Origin: Paracoccus aeridis
GTDB taxonomy: Bacteria; Pseudomonadota; Alphaproteobacteria; Rhodobacterales; Rhodobacteraceae
Assembly: GCF_004923205.2 (NCBI RefSeq)
Contig: NZ_SELD02000012.1
Location: 1-57,159, forward strand
Length of the DNA: 57,159 nt
Direction: 5' to 3'
In this document: piece by piece, positions 8,982 to 17,587 of the stretch
Numbering within the stretch: the stretch's first letter is position 1
How the letters are laid out: the number at the start of each line of letters is the position of its first letter
Program-made: the position numbers and the translations under genes
The notes under the pieces: model-generated
What the model saw: the letters and a program-made list of their open reading frames with translations, nothing else
What the model was told of the DNA's origin: nothing
Database searches by the model: none

Positions 8982-9722
8982 TCAGGCGCGCCGCAGGTCC
9001 CCGCGCAGCTCGGTCATCGAGCGGCGCTGGCGGCCATCCGCGTCGAAGTTGTCCAGGGCAAGCCACGCCTCGTAAACCTTGCGGACCTCGGGCCAGTCAT
9101 CGTCCGTCATCGCCCACCAGGCCGTGTCGCGGTTCCGCCCCTTGACGATCATGTGGTTGCGAAAGGTGCCCTCGAAGGTGAAGCCGAACCGGTCCGCGGC
9201 CCGCATGGAGGGAGCGTTCAGGTCGTTGCACTTCCACTCGACACGGCGGTAGCCGGCGTCGAACGCCCAGCGGATCATCAGCATGATCGCCTCTGACGAG
9301 GCGGAGGTGCGCTGCAGGACCGGCGCAATCTGGATGTGGCCGATCTCGATCACGCCGTTCGCGCGGTCGATCCGCAGGAACGAGGCGACGCCGCCCACCT
9401 TGCCGGTCGCGGTGTCGCGCAGCGCGTAGAACAGCGGATCCGCCGATGCGGCCATCGCCGCCTGCCAGGCGCGATAGTCGTCCAGCGCGGCAAATGGGCC
9501 GTAGCCGAGATAATCCCAGACCTCGCCGCGGCCGAGATTCGCGTCGAACAGGTCGGCGGCATGGCGGTCCGGGTCCAGCCGCTCCAGCGTGACGAAGCGG
9601 CCGGCGATGGCGTCCGGACCCGGCGCGGGCGGAGCGGTGAAGTCCGGGACGAGCCGCCCGAGGCGGGATGACGCGTCCTCCCCTGGAACCGACGGGGCGG
9701 GAACGGATCTGCCGTTGGTCAT
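8982..9722 (-). CDS. GNAT-family N-acetyltransferase (RimJ/RimL-like)
   Basis: A 246-residue protein with the acetyltransferase fold: FVTLERLDPDRHAADLF near residue 43, the central strand GVASFLRIDRANGVIEIGHI, the acetyl-CoA-binding region (SSEAIMLMIRWAFD) and the C-terminal VEWKCNDLNAPSMRAADRFG followed by FTFEGTFRNHM. This pattern is typical of RimJ/RimL relatives acting on protein N-termini, amino acids or drugs. The substrate cannot be told. It is downstream of aspS on the same strand, 16 bp from its stop. Confidence 0.85.
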   Translation of the reverse strand: MTNGRSVPAPSVPGEDASSRLGRLVPDFTAPPAPGPDAIAGRFVTLERLDPDRHAADLFDANLGRGEVWDYLGYGPFAALDDYRAWQAAMAASADPLFYALRDTATGKVGGVASFLRIDRANGVIEIGHIQIAPVLQRTSASSEAIMLMIRWAFDAGYRRVEWKCNDLNAPSMRAADRFGFTFEGTFRNHMIVKGRNRDTAWWAMTDDDWPEVRKVYEAWLALDNFDADGRQRRSMTELRGDLRRA

Positions 9723-9738
9723 CGCCTCAATCCCCTTC

Positions 9739-11517
9739 TCAAGCGTCCTTCGGCAGCGCCCGCAGGCGAAGCTCGCGCATCTGCTCGTTCGTGGGCTCGC
9801 TGGGCGCGCCCATCATCAGGTCCTCGGCGCGCTGGTTCATCGGGAACATGATGACCTCGCGGATGTTCTGCTCGTCCGCCAGCAGCATCACGATCCGGTC
9901 GATCCCCGCCGCGCAGCCGCCGTGGGGCGGCGCGCCATAGCGGAACGCCTTGACCATGCCGCCGAAGCGTTTCTCCACCTCGGAGGCCGGGTAGCCCGCG
10001 ATCTCGAACGCCTTGAACATGATCTCGGGCGTGTGGTTGCGGATCCCGCCCGAGATCAGCTCGTAGCCGTTGCAGGCGAGGTCGTACTGGTAGGCATGGA
10101 CCTTCAGCGGGTCGCCCGACAGCGCTTCCATCCCGCCCTGCGGCATCGAGAAGGGGTTGTGGCTGAAGTCGATCCTGCCGTCGTCGGTCTTCTCGAACAT
10201 CGGGAAATCGACGATCCAGGCGAACTTGAACTGGTCTTCGTCGATCAGGCCCAACTCGCGCCCGATCTCGGTCCGGGCGCGGCCGGCCACGGCCTCGAAG
10301 TCAGCGGGTTTGCCGCCGAGGAAGAAGACGGCGTCGCCTTCGCCCAGGCCAAGCTGGCTGCGGATCGCCTCGGTCGGGCCCTCGCCCAGAGCCTTGGCGA
10401 TTGGGCCCGCCGCCTCCATCCCGTCGCCTTCCGCCTTGCGCCAGAAGATATACCCCATCCCCGGCAGCCCCTGCTGCTGGGCAAAAGCATTCATCCTGTC
10501 CGCGAACTTGCGCGACCCGCCGGTCGGCGCAGGGATGGCGCGGACCTCGGTCCCCTCCTGCTCCAGCAGACGCGCGAAGATGCCGAAGCCCGAGCCGCGG
10601 AAGTGGTCGGAGACGTCCTGCATCTCGATCGGGTTGCGCAGGTCGGGCTTGTCGGTGCCGTATTTCCGCAGGCTCTCGACATAGGGGATCAGGGGCCAGT
10701 CGCTGTCCACGCGGCGGCCGCCGCCGAACTCCTCGAACAGGCCCTGGATGACCGGCTGGACAGCCGCGAAAACGTCCTTCTGCTCGACAAACGACATTTC
10801 CACGTCGAGCTGGTAGAAGTCGGTGGGCGAGCGGTCGGCGCGCGGGTCCTCGTCGCGGAAGCAGGGCGCGATCTGGAAATAGCGGTCGAAGCCCGCGACC
10901 ATGATCAGCTGCTTGAACTGTTGGGGCGCCTGCGGCAGCGCGTAGAACTTGCCCGGATGCAGGCGCGAGGGCACGAGGAAGTCGCGTGCCCCCTCGGGCG
11001 ACGAGGCGGTGATGATCGGCGTCTGGAACTCGGTGAAGCCCGCGTCCCACATCGCGTCGCGCAGCCACTTGATGACGCGCGAGCGCAGCATGATGTTGGC
11101 GTGCAGGCTCTCGCGCCGCAGGTCGAGGAAGCGGTAGGCGAGGCGCGTCTCCTCCGGGTAGTCCTGGTCGCCGAAGACCGGCAGCGGCAGCTCGTCCGCG
11201 GGGCCGAGGATCTCGACGGCGGTCGCATAGACCTCGATCTCGCCCGTGGGCAGCTTCGGGTTCACCAGCGCAGCGTCGCGCAGCTTCACCCGCCCGTCGA
11301 TGCGGATCACCGTCTCGGCGCGCAGCCGTTCCAGCGCGCCGAAGGCGGGCGAGTCGCTGTCGGCGATCACCTGGGTAATGCCGTAATGGTCGCGCAGATC
11401 GATGAACAGCACGCCGCCATGGTCGCGGACGCGATGCACCCAGCCCGACAGGCGCACCTGCGTGTCGGCGTCCGCGGCGGTCAGCTGGCCGCAGGTATGG
11501 GTGCGATAGGCGTTCAT
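9739..11517 (-). CDS. aspS: Aspartyl-tRNA synthetase
   Basis: A 592-residue bacterial-type class II synthetase. It has the N-terminal OB-fold anticodon-binding domain ([20 protein letters not shown]), motif 1 region ([20 protein letters not shown]), motif 2 ([20 protein letters not shown]), the inserted GAD domain and motif 3 ([19 protein letters not shown]). Whether it is discriminating or non-discriminating cannot be settled here; many Alphaproteobacteria make Asn-tRNA indirectly. Length is normal. Confidence 0.97.
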   Translation of the reverse strand: MNAYRTHTCGQLTAADADTQVRLSGWVHRVRDHGGVLFIDLRDHYGITQVIADSDSPAFGALERLRAETVIRIDGRVKLRDAALVNPKLPTGEIEVYATAVEILGPADELPLPVFGDQDYPEETRLAYRFLDLRRESLHANIMLRSRVIKWLRDAMWDAGFTEFQTPIITASSPEGARDFLVPSRLHPGKFYALPQAPQQFKQLIMVAGFDRYFQIAPCFRDEDPRADRSPTDFYQLDVEMSFVEQKDVFAAVQPVIQGLFEEFGGGRRVDSDWPLIPYVESLRKYGTDKPDLRNPIEMQDVSDHFRGSGFGIFARLLEQEGTEVRAIPAPTGGSRKFADRMNAFAQQQGLPGMGYIFWRKAEGDGMEAAGPIAKALGEGPTEAIRSQLGLGEGDAVFFLGGKPADFEAVAGRARTEIGRELGLIDEDQFKFAWIVDFPMFEKTDDGRIDFSHNPFSMPQGGMEALSGDPLKVHAYQYDLACNGYELISGGIRNHTPEIMFKAFEIAGYPASEVEKRFGGMVKAFRYGAPPHGGCAAGIDRIVMLLADEQNIREVIMFPMNQRAEDLMMGAPSEPTNEQMRELRLRALPKDA

Positions 11518-11602
11518 CGGTCAAATCCCTTCGATCATCCGGCCCCGCATACACTTGCTGCAGGGCACGAAGTCAAGAAGCGCGCGCAAGCGCGAGGACC
11601 GG

Positions 11603-12280
11603 TCAGAACGGGCGGACGACGTTGCCCGACCAGAAGAATTCGCCCATCCCCATGGTGAACAGGATGTTCCCGGCCAGGCCGTGGATCAGCCAGGCGGCGG
11701 GAAAGCCGCGCTTCATGTAGACGTCGGCGAAGACCCAGCCGCCGACGAAGGTCATGACCGCGACCACCGGCGACCAGTACATCAGGTGCGCGAGCGAGAA
11801 GATGGCCGCGTTCGTCAGCCGCGCCGCCCGGTCGGACGCGAACAGCGACCCGTAGCGATGGAAGAAGAGGACGCGAAAGATCACCTCCTGCGGCAGCGCC
11901 GACAGAAGCGGATAGAGCACCCACAGGAGCGCGAGGAACCGCAGCCGCTCGGGCGAGACGTTGGGCACGAAGCCGGGCTTCGTCGCGGCCATGACCAGGA
12001 AGGCCGCGACCGCCACGAAGACGCAGAACACCGCCGTCCGTCCCCAGCGCACCTCGCCCCAGCCCGAGACGAGGCTTTTCCAGTGATAGTCGCCGGTCAG
12101 CCGGATGAGGACCACGGCCAGAAGGCAGAAGCCCGACAGGACGGCGAACATGTATTGCGGGTTGACGAACACCGCGATCGCGACCGGCGCGGCGATGAAC
12201 AGCGCGACGAACTCGAGGATCAGCCCCCGCCGGGTCCGCGCGATCAGCGGACCGCGCGTCTGTTCACCCACTGCTGCCAT
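11603..12280 (-). CDS. CPBP-family intramembrane metalloprotease
   Basis: A 225-residue multi-pass membrane protein. The CAAX-protease/bacteriocin-processing motifs are present: a variant of EExxxR at 131-136 (QEVIFR, with Gln in place of the first Glu), FSLAHLMYW with His165, and HGLAGNILF with His200. The Gln substitution makes catalytic activity uncertain. The start overlaps the end of the lysozyme gene by 37 bp, so the two are probably co-transcribed. Confidence 0.8.
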   Translation of the reverse strand: MAAVGEQTRGPLIARTRRGLILEFVALFIAAPVAIAVFVNPQYMFAVLSGFCLLAVVLIRLTGDYHWKSLVSGWGEVRWGRTAVFCVFVAVAAFLVMAATKPGFVPNVSPERLRFLALLWVLYPLLSALPQEVIFRVLFFHRYGSLFASDRAARLTNAAIFSLAHLMYWSPVVAVMTFVGGWVFADVYMKRGFPAAWLIHGLAGNILFTMGMGEFFWSGNVVRPF

Positions 12281-13035
12281 TGGCCCCGGCTCCCGACGAA
12301 AGCGTTGAGATCGACGTTGCCGCCAAAGCCGGGCGCGGTCCCGGTGCCCGTGTACTGCCAGAACGTCCAGCGCTGTCCCGGATAGGTCCCGCTGGGATGG
12401 TCGGCCACCGATCGCAGCCAGAACTCCGCCGGGAGGGCGCGCAGGTTCGCATCGCGGTAGAAGTCGACCGTCGTGTAGACGATCGGTCTTTGGCCGTAAT
12501 ACTGCTGCAGGACGGACATGAATATTCCGACTTCACGGTGGATCTCGCTCGGCGACGGCTTGTAGCGGCAGGTCCGCGACGTGTGGACCCATTCAAGATC
12601 CACAACGGGCGGAAGCGCGCCGCGTTCCCTGGGCACGTTGGCGATGTACCAGGCCGCCTGCTCGGCACCCGAACGGCACCAGTAGTAGAAATGATAGCCG
12701 CTGCGCGGGATGCCCGCGGCGCGGGTCTGTTCCCAGTAGGTGCGGAAGGCGGGGTCCGCGTGGTCGGCGCCCTCGGTCGCCTTGATGAAGGCGAAGCTGA
12801 CGCCTGCCTGGCGCGCGCGGTTCCAGTCCACGCTGCCCTGGTAGCGCGACACGTCGACGCCGTGGACCGCGTGGTTGTAGGGGTGCCCCGAAGTCCAGAC
12901 ATGCGGCGCGCTGTCGCCCAGCTGCGGCGCGGCGCCGCCGACATAGCCCGCCCCGCCGCGCGGGCCCCCGCCCCCGCCGCACGCCGTCAGAACCGCCAGC
13001 GACAGGACCGCCGCCACCTTCAGGAACTTTCTCAC
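12244..13035 (-). CDS. GH25-family lysozyme, lipoprotein
   Basis: A 263-residue protein from the GTG at 13035, preceded by GAGGGT. A lipoprotein signal ends in LAVLTAC (Cys19). The rest is a glycoside hydrolase 25 (Chalaropsis-type N-acetylmuramidase) domain: GVDVSRYQGSVDW with Asp61, FIKATEG with Glu88, PPVVDLEW with Asp146 and Glu148, and the late WTFWQYTGTG. The catalytic acidic residues appear intact. It probably acts on peptidoglycan from the periplasmic face. The open frame extends far upstream of the GTG, but that part is antisense shadow of the next gene. Confidence 0.9.
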   Translation of the reverse strand: MRKFLKVAAVLSLAVLTACGGGGGPRGGAGYVGGAAPQLGDSAPHVWTSGHPYNHAVHGVDVSRYQGSVDWNRARQAGVSFAFIKATEGADHADPAFRTYWEQTRAAGIPRSGYHFYYWCRSGAEQAAWYIANVPRERGALPPVVDLEWVHTSRTCRYKPSPSEIHREVGIFMSVLQQYYGQRPIVYTTVDFYRDANLRALPAEFWLRSVADHPSGTYPGQRWTFWQYTGTGTAPGFGGNVDLNAFVGSRGQWQQWVNRRAVR

Positions 13036-13065
13036 TGCCCGACCCTCGTTTTTCGGTCTCGTTGT

Positions 13066-13083
13066 TGTGAGCTTTGTTTCACA
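13066..13083. promoter_or_regulatory. Inverted repeat upstream of the lysozyme gene
   Basis: TGTGA (13066-13070) and TCACA (13079-13083) form an inverted repeat with an 8-bp spacer, about 30 bp upstream of the lysozyme start. The half-sites look like CRP half-sites, but the spacer is 8 rather than the usual 6, so the identity of any regulator is open. Confidence 0.25.
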
Positions 13084-13145
13084 GGGGCGTTGCGCCGTCA
13101 GCCCGTGCGGGGCGGGGCGCGCGATCAATAAACCGTCAGGAAGCT

Positions 13146-14531
13146 TCAGCCCGCGTCCTGGTCGGGGACGATCTTGCCGGGGTTCAGGATGCCGTTGGGA
13201 TCGAGCGCGCGCTTGATCGCGGCCATGACGGCCCATGCCTCGCCGTGCTCGGCCGCCATCAGGTCGCGCTTGCCAAGGCCGATGCCGTGTTCGCCGCTGA
13301 TCGTGCCGCCGACCGCCAGCGCCCGTTCGGCCATGCGCCGGGCGAGGGTCTTGGCCGCGGCGATCTCCTCGGGGCTGTCGGGATCGACCAGCAGCAGCGT
13401 GTGGAAGTTGCCGTCGCCCACGTGACCCACGATGTCGCCCATGATGCCGGCGGCTTCCATGTCGGCGGCGGCGGCGGCGACCTGCCCCGGAAGCTCGGTC
13501 ATCGGAACGCAGGCGTCGGTGACGACGCCCGTCGCGCCGGGGCGCAGTTTCAGCGCGGCCCAGTAGCTCGCGTGCCGCGCGGCCCACAGGCGGTTGCGTT
13601 CCTCGAGCGAGGTGGCCCAGTCGAAGCCCTGCCCCTCGCACTCGGCGGCAAGCTCGCCGAATGCGGCGGCGTTCGCGCGCACCGCCTCGGGGCTGCCCGC
13701 GAACTCGACCATCAGGTGGGGCTGCAGGGGATAGTCGCTGCCCAGATGCAGGTTCACGGCCCGCATCGCCATCGGGTCCATGAACTCGATCCGGCCCATC
13801 GCGATGCCCGCCTGCATCGTCATCGCAACGCAGTTGACCGCATCCTCGAGCGTCGGGAACGCGCAGACGCCCGCCGCCACGTCCTCGGGCTGGCCGTGGA
13901 GCCGCAGCGTGAGCTCGGTGATGATCCCGAGCGTCCCCTCGGACCCGACGATCAGGCCGGTGAGGTCGTAACCGTTGCTCGCCTTGGCCGCGCGGGAGCC
14001 GGTGCGGATGACGCGGCCGTCTGCCAGCACCACCTCCAGCGCGAGGATGTTGGGCCGCATCGTCCCGTAGCGGACGGCGGTGGTGCCGCTGGCGCGGGTC
14101 GCGGCCATGCCGCCCAGGGTGGCGTTGGCGCCGGGGTCGATCGGGAACATGAGGCCGGTCGCGCGCAGCTCGGTGTTCAGGTCCTCGCGCGTGACGCCGG
14201 GCTGCACGACCGCGATCATGTCGCCGGCGCGCACGTCGAGAACCCTGTTCATCCGCGTCATGTCGAGCGTCAGCCCGCCCCGGACGGCGAGCGCATGCCC
14301 TTCCAGCGACGTGCCCGCGCCCCAGCCCACAACCGGCACCCCATGCGCGTTGCAGATCGCGAGGATGGACGACACGTCCTCGGTCGAAAGCGGCCAGGCA
14401 ACGGCGTCGGGGGGCGGGGCGCGGTGGAACGTCTCGGATCCCGCATGCGCCTCGCGGTCGGCGGCGGTGATCGACAGGCGTTCCCCCAGAAGGTCGCGGA
14501 GCTGGGAAAGGGCGGTGTCCGGAATGGGCAT
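13146..14531 (-). CDS. FAD-binding oxidoreductase (glycolate oxidase / D-lactate dehydrogenase type)
   Basis: A 461-residue protein. The N-terminal half is an FAD-linked oxidase domain (VVGWGAGTSLEGHALAVRGG, DPGANATLGGMAATRASGT, ASNGYDLTGLIVGSEGTLGI). The C-terminal half is the FAD-oxidase C domain with metal-binding HVGDGNFH and the closing GEHGIGLGKRDL. This architecture fits D-lactate dehydrogenase (cytochrome) and glycolate oxidase GlcD; the exact 2-hydroxy acid cannot be told. No GlcE or GlcF partner is adjacent, which favours a single-subunit D-lactate dehydrogenase. It lies 26 bp downstream of the aminopeptidase P gene. Confidence 0.88.
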   Translation of the reverse strand: MPIPDTALSQLRDLLGERLSITAADREAHAGSETFHRAPPPDAVAWPLSTEDVSSILAICNAHGVPVVGWGAGTSLEGHALAVRGGLTLDMTRMNRVLDVRAGDMIAVVQPGVTREDLNTELRATGLMFPIDPGANATLGGMAATRASGTTAVRYGTMRPNILALEVVLADGRVIRTGSRAAKASNGYDLTGLIVGSEGTLGIITELTLRLHGQPEDVAAGVCAFPTLEDAVNCVAMTMQAGIAMGRIEFMDPMAMRAVNLHLGSDYPLQPHLMVEFAGSPEAVRANAAAFGELAAECEGQGFDWATSLEERNRLWAARHASYWAALKLRPGATGVVTDACVPMTELPGQVAAAAADMEAAGIMGDIVGHVGDGNFHTLLLVDPDSPEEIAAAKTLARRMAERALAVGGTISGEHGIGLGKRDLMAAEHGEAWAVMAAIKRALDPNGILNPGKIVPDQDAG

Positions 14532-14557
14532 GGTTGGTTCCTGCGAGTTGGCGGATA

Positions 14558-16390
14558 TCAGGCGGCAGCCTGCGCGATGGGGCGGGTCGCGCGGATGAGC
14601 CACGCGCGGTCCGTCCCTTCGACCAGCGGCGCCACGGCCTCGCGGACCCGGGCGTGATAGGCGTCGAGCCAGGCCACGTCCTCGCCGGAAAGGATGCCGG
14701 GCACGATCAGCCGCGTGTCGATGGGCGCGAGCGTCAGCGTCTCGAACCCCAGCATGTCGCGGCCGTCGGGGCTCGTCGCCTGCTCGACCACGACGAGGTT
14801 CTCGATCCGGATCCCGTACTCGCCCTCGCGGTAGTAGCCCGGCTCGTTCGAGAAGATCATCCCCGCCTCGATCGGGACTTCGGACCGGCGCGAAATGCGC
14901 GCAGGCCCCTCGTGGACGCTGAGCGCGGCGCCGACGCCGTGGCCGGTGCCGTGGTCGAAGTCGAGGCCCGCCATCCACAGGGGTGCGCGCGCGACGCCGT
15001 CGATGTCGCGCCCGGCAACACCCGCGGGAAAGCGCAGGCGGGTCAGCGCGATCATCCCGGCGAGGACGCGGGTATAGGGGTCCTTCGCATCCTCGCGCAG
15101 CGGCCCGATCGGGACCGTGCGGGTGATGTCGGTGGTGCCGTCGTCATACTGGCCACCCGAATCGACCAGCAGCAGTTCGCCGCCGTTCACGACGCGGTCG
15201 GTCGCTTCCGTCACGCGGTAGTGGTTGATGGCCCCGTTCGGGCCCGAGCCGCAGATCGTGTCGAAGCTGATGTCGCGGGCGCCGATGTTCGCGCGGAACC
15301 CTTCGAGCGTGCGGACCACGTCGATCTCCGTGAAGCTGCCGGGCTCCTGCGCGTCGATCCAGGCGAGAAGCCGGACCACCGCGCCCGCGTCGCGCAGGTG
15401 CGCGGCGCGCATGCCGGACAGCTCGGCCGGGGATTTGCGGGCCTTGGGCAGTGCCACGGGATCGCTTTCGGCGGCGATCTCGATGCCCGCGCCTTCCACC
15501 AGCCGGAACACCTGCTCGGGGGCGGTCTGCGGGTCGATCCGCACCGGGCCGGACAGCCCGACAAGCGCGGGGGCAAGGCCGCCCATCGGCAGGACCGTGA
15601 CCTCGTTGCCCAGGTGCGCGCGCAGGTCGGGGCCGAACTTCTCGGGGTCGGTGAACAGCGCGACGCGGCCGTCATCCTCGATGATCGCGAAGCCCTGCAC
15701 GACCGGGTTGCGGGGGATGTCGGCGCCGCGGATGTTCAGAAGCCAGGCGATCGAGTCCGGCTGGGTCAGCACGGCCGCGCGTTGTCCGCCCTCGCGCAGG
15801 TCGGCCGCGATCCGGGCGCGGCGTTCCTGCGGCGTGGCGCCGGCGAGGTCGGCCGGGTGGATGCGGACCGCGCCGCCCGACATGGCGGGACGGTCGCGCC
15901 AGATCGCGTCGACCGGGTTCTCGATCGGGGCGATGCTAATCGAGGCGGTTGCAAGTTTTTCCTGCAGGTCCTTGATCTCGTTACGCGTATGCAGCCAGGG
16001 ATCGAAGGCCACGCGGCCGCCGCCCGGCAGCGCCCGACGCAGCCAGTCCGCCGCGCCCGTCTCGGGCCAGTGGACCACCTCGAACAGGTTCGGGTCGGTC
16101 TCGGCCCGCACCTGCACCCGGTAACGGCCATCGACGAACAGCCCGGCCCTGTCGGCGGTGACGATCGCGAACCCTGCGCTGCCGGAAAACCCGGTGAGCC
16201 AGCGCAGCCGCGCGTCCCTGTCGGTCACGTATTCGCCCTGATGCGCGTCCGCGCGCGGGACCATCACCGCGTCCAGCCCGTGCCCGGCCATCAGGTCCCG
16301 CAGCGCGGCGATCCGGGGCGCCGCGGCAGAGGGATCGGCGGTCGCCGTGAAGCTCTGCCACGACGTGCGGGTGGAAGTCTCGCCGTTCAT
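14558..16390 (-). CDS. Aminopeptidase P family protein (M24B)
   Basis: A 610-residue protein matching the long, three-domain Xaa-Pro aminopeptidase form. Two creatinase-like N-terminal domains (GLDAVMVPRADAHQGEYVT, then WLLNIRGADIPRNP) precede a pita-bread catalytic domain. Metal ligands are visible: DSGGQYDDGTTD (two Asp), HGTGHGVG (His), NEPGYY (Glu) and the last Glu in IRIENLV. It should release N-terminal residues before proline. Its start overlaps the patatin gene stop by 4 bp, indicating an operon. Confidence 0.93.
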   Translation of the reverse strand: MNGETSTRTSWQSFTATADPSAAAPRIAALRDLMAGHGLDAVMVPRADAHQGEYVTDRDARLRWLTGFSGSAGFAIVTADRAGLFVDGRYRVQVRAETDPNLFEVVHWPETGAADWLRRALPGGGRVAFDPWLHTRNEIKDLQEKLATASISIAPIENPVDAIWRDRPAMSGGAVRIHPADLAGATPQERRARIAADLREGGQRAAVLTQPDSIAWLLNIRGADIPRNPVVQGFAIIEDDGRVALFTDPEKFGPDLRAHLGNEVTVLPMGGLAPALVGLSGPVRIDPQTAPEQVFRLVEGAGIEIAAESDPVALPKARKSPAELSGMRAAHLRDAGAVVRLLAWIDAQEPGSFTEIDVVRTLEGFRANIGARDISFDTICGSGPNGAINHYRVTEATDRVVNGGELLLVDSGGQYDDGTTDITRTVPIGPLREDAKDPYTRVLAGMIALTRLRFPAGVAGRDIDGVARAPLWMAGLDFDHGTGHGVGAALSVHEGPARISRRSEVPIEAGMIFSNEPGYYREGEYGIRIENLVVVEQATSPDGRDMLGFETLTLAPIDTRLIVPGILSGEDVAWLDAYHARVREAVAPLVEGTDRAWLIRATRPIAQAAA

Positions 16391-17574
16391 CCGTCAAGTC
16401 CTTTCAGTTCGGCCAGCGTGCCCCATGCCCGCCCCGACCGGCCCGCGGCCTCGCCGGTGGCGAACAGCGTCCGCATGTAGGTCGGCTCGAACGGCCGGAC
16501 ATAGGGCAGCGGAAAGTCGGGCGGAACCGCGGTCAGGCGCAGGTCGAAGTCGCCCGCCTGCGCGATCGACTGGATCAGGTAGATGTCGCCGCTGGACTGC
16601 GACTTCAGCAGCGTGCTGAGCGACCGGCGCACGATCCCGACCGCGGTCGAGCGCGTCGCGTCCCATTCGGGGGCGAGCTTGGCATTGCGGATCACCCACA
16701 TGTTGCGCTCGCCCCGGCGCGGCGGCAGCCGGACGCTGGCGGGATAGGCGAAGACGCCGCGCGTCACGCCGCCATCCACGTGGAGTTCCTGGAACCGGAC
16801 GCCGTCGCGCTCTGCCTCGATCGTCACGGGCTGGAACACGCCGGGCACCGAGGCCGAGGCGAGGATCACGCGCCGGATCAGCGCCACCCGGTCGGGCCGC
16901 CCCGAGGCGGCGATCCGGCCGATGTCCCAGATCACCTGCCGCTGCGCGTCGAGGTTGGTCGTCCCGACCAGCAGCAGCCGGCCCTTGCGCCGTTCTTCGG
17001 CGATCCGGTCCACCAGCGCCGGGGACACGACGGCCGCGATCCGCCGCGCCAGCGGCGTGCTGTCCGCCGCCGCCAGCCCGCCGGTCAGAAGGTCGAGGAT
17101 CCTGACGCGATAGATGTCGTCCGCGGAGGTGCGGGTATAGAAATCCTCGAGATACCCGTCATACGCGGACCCGAGGAACGCCATCGGCGCGATAAGCGCG
17201 CCCGTGGAAACGCCCGTCACCACGTCGAACTCCGGACGTGATCCGTTCTGCGTCCAGCCCTTCAGGAACCCCGCCCCGTAGGCGCCGTCGTCGCCCCCGC
17301 CCGACACCGCCAGCAGGTTGATCGGCCGGCCCGACGAGGTGCGGCTCAGCACGGCGCGGGTCAGGGGCTCGCCCGGGTCGGGGTGGTGGACACCGTCCTC
17401 GTAGCTGCGGATTTCGCTGTCGTAGCCGGGGATGAGGGCCATCGGCTCGCCCGTGCGCCGGTCCGGCGGCGGCGGGTCCGAGTTGCGGGCATGCGTGAAG
17501 CTGCAGCCGCCCGCGGCCAGGACGACCATGCCCGACACCATTCCCCGCCGCGTGATCATTCCCGGTCCCGCCAC
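16387..17574 (-). CDS. Patatin-like phospholipase, lipoprotein
   Basis: A 395-residue protein with a lipoprotein-like signal (VVLAAGGC, Cys24). The patatin features are an oxyanion loop GGGDDGAYG, the nucleophile elbow GVSTG (GxSxG) and the DGG motif of the catalytic dyad (VDGGVTRG). It is likely a serine lipid acyl hydrolase facing the periplasm or outer membrane. It overlaps the downstream aminopeptidase P gene. Confidence 0.88.
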   Translation of the reverse strand: MAGPGMITRRGMVSGMVVLAAGGCSFTHARNSDPPPPDRRTGEPMALIPGYDSEIRSYEDGVHHPDPGEPLTRAVLSRTSSGRPINLLAVSGGGDDGAYGAGFLKGWTQNGSRPEFDVVTGVSTGALIAPMAFLGSAYDGYLEDFYTRTSADDIYRVRILDLLTGGLAAADSTPLARRIAAVVSPALVDRIAEERRKGRLLLVGTTNLDAQRQVIWDIGRIAASGRPDRVALIRRVILASASVPGVFQPVTIEAERDGVRFQELHVDGGVTRGVFAYPASVRLPPRRGERNMWVIRNAKLAPEWDATRSTAVGIVRRSLSTLLKSQSSGDIYLIQSIAQAGDFDLRLTAVPPDFPLPYVRPFEPTYMRTLFATGEAAGRSGRAWGTLAELKGLDG

Positions 17575-17587
17575 ATCGTTTGTCGCG

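Noticed and set aside
13036..13641. Upstream extension of the lysozyme frame
   Set aside because: It overlaps the FAD oxidase gene on the same strand in another frame; the GTG at 13035 gives a normal lipoprotein signal.
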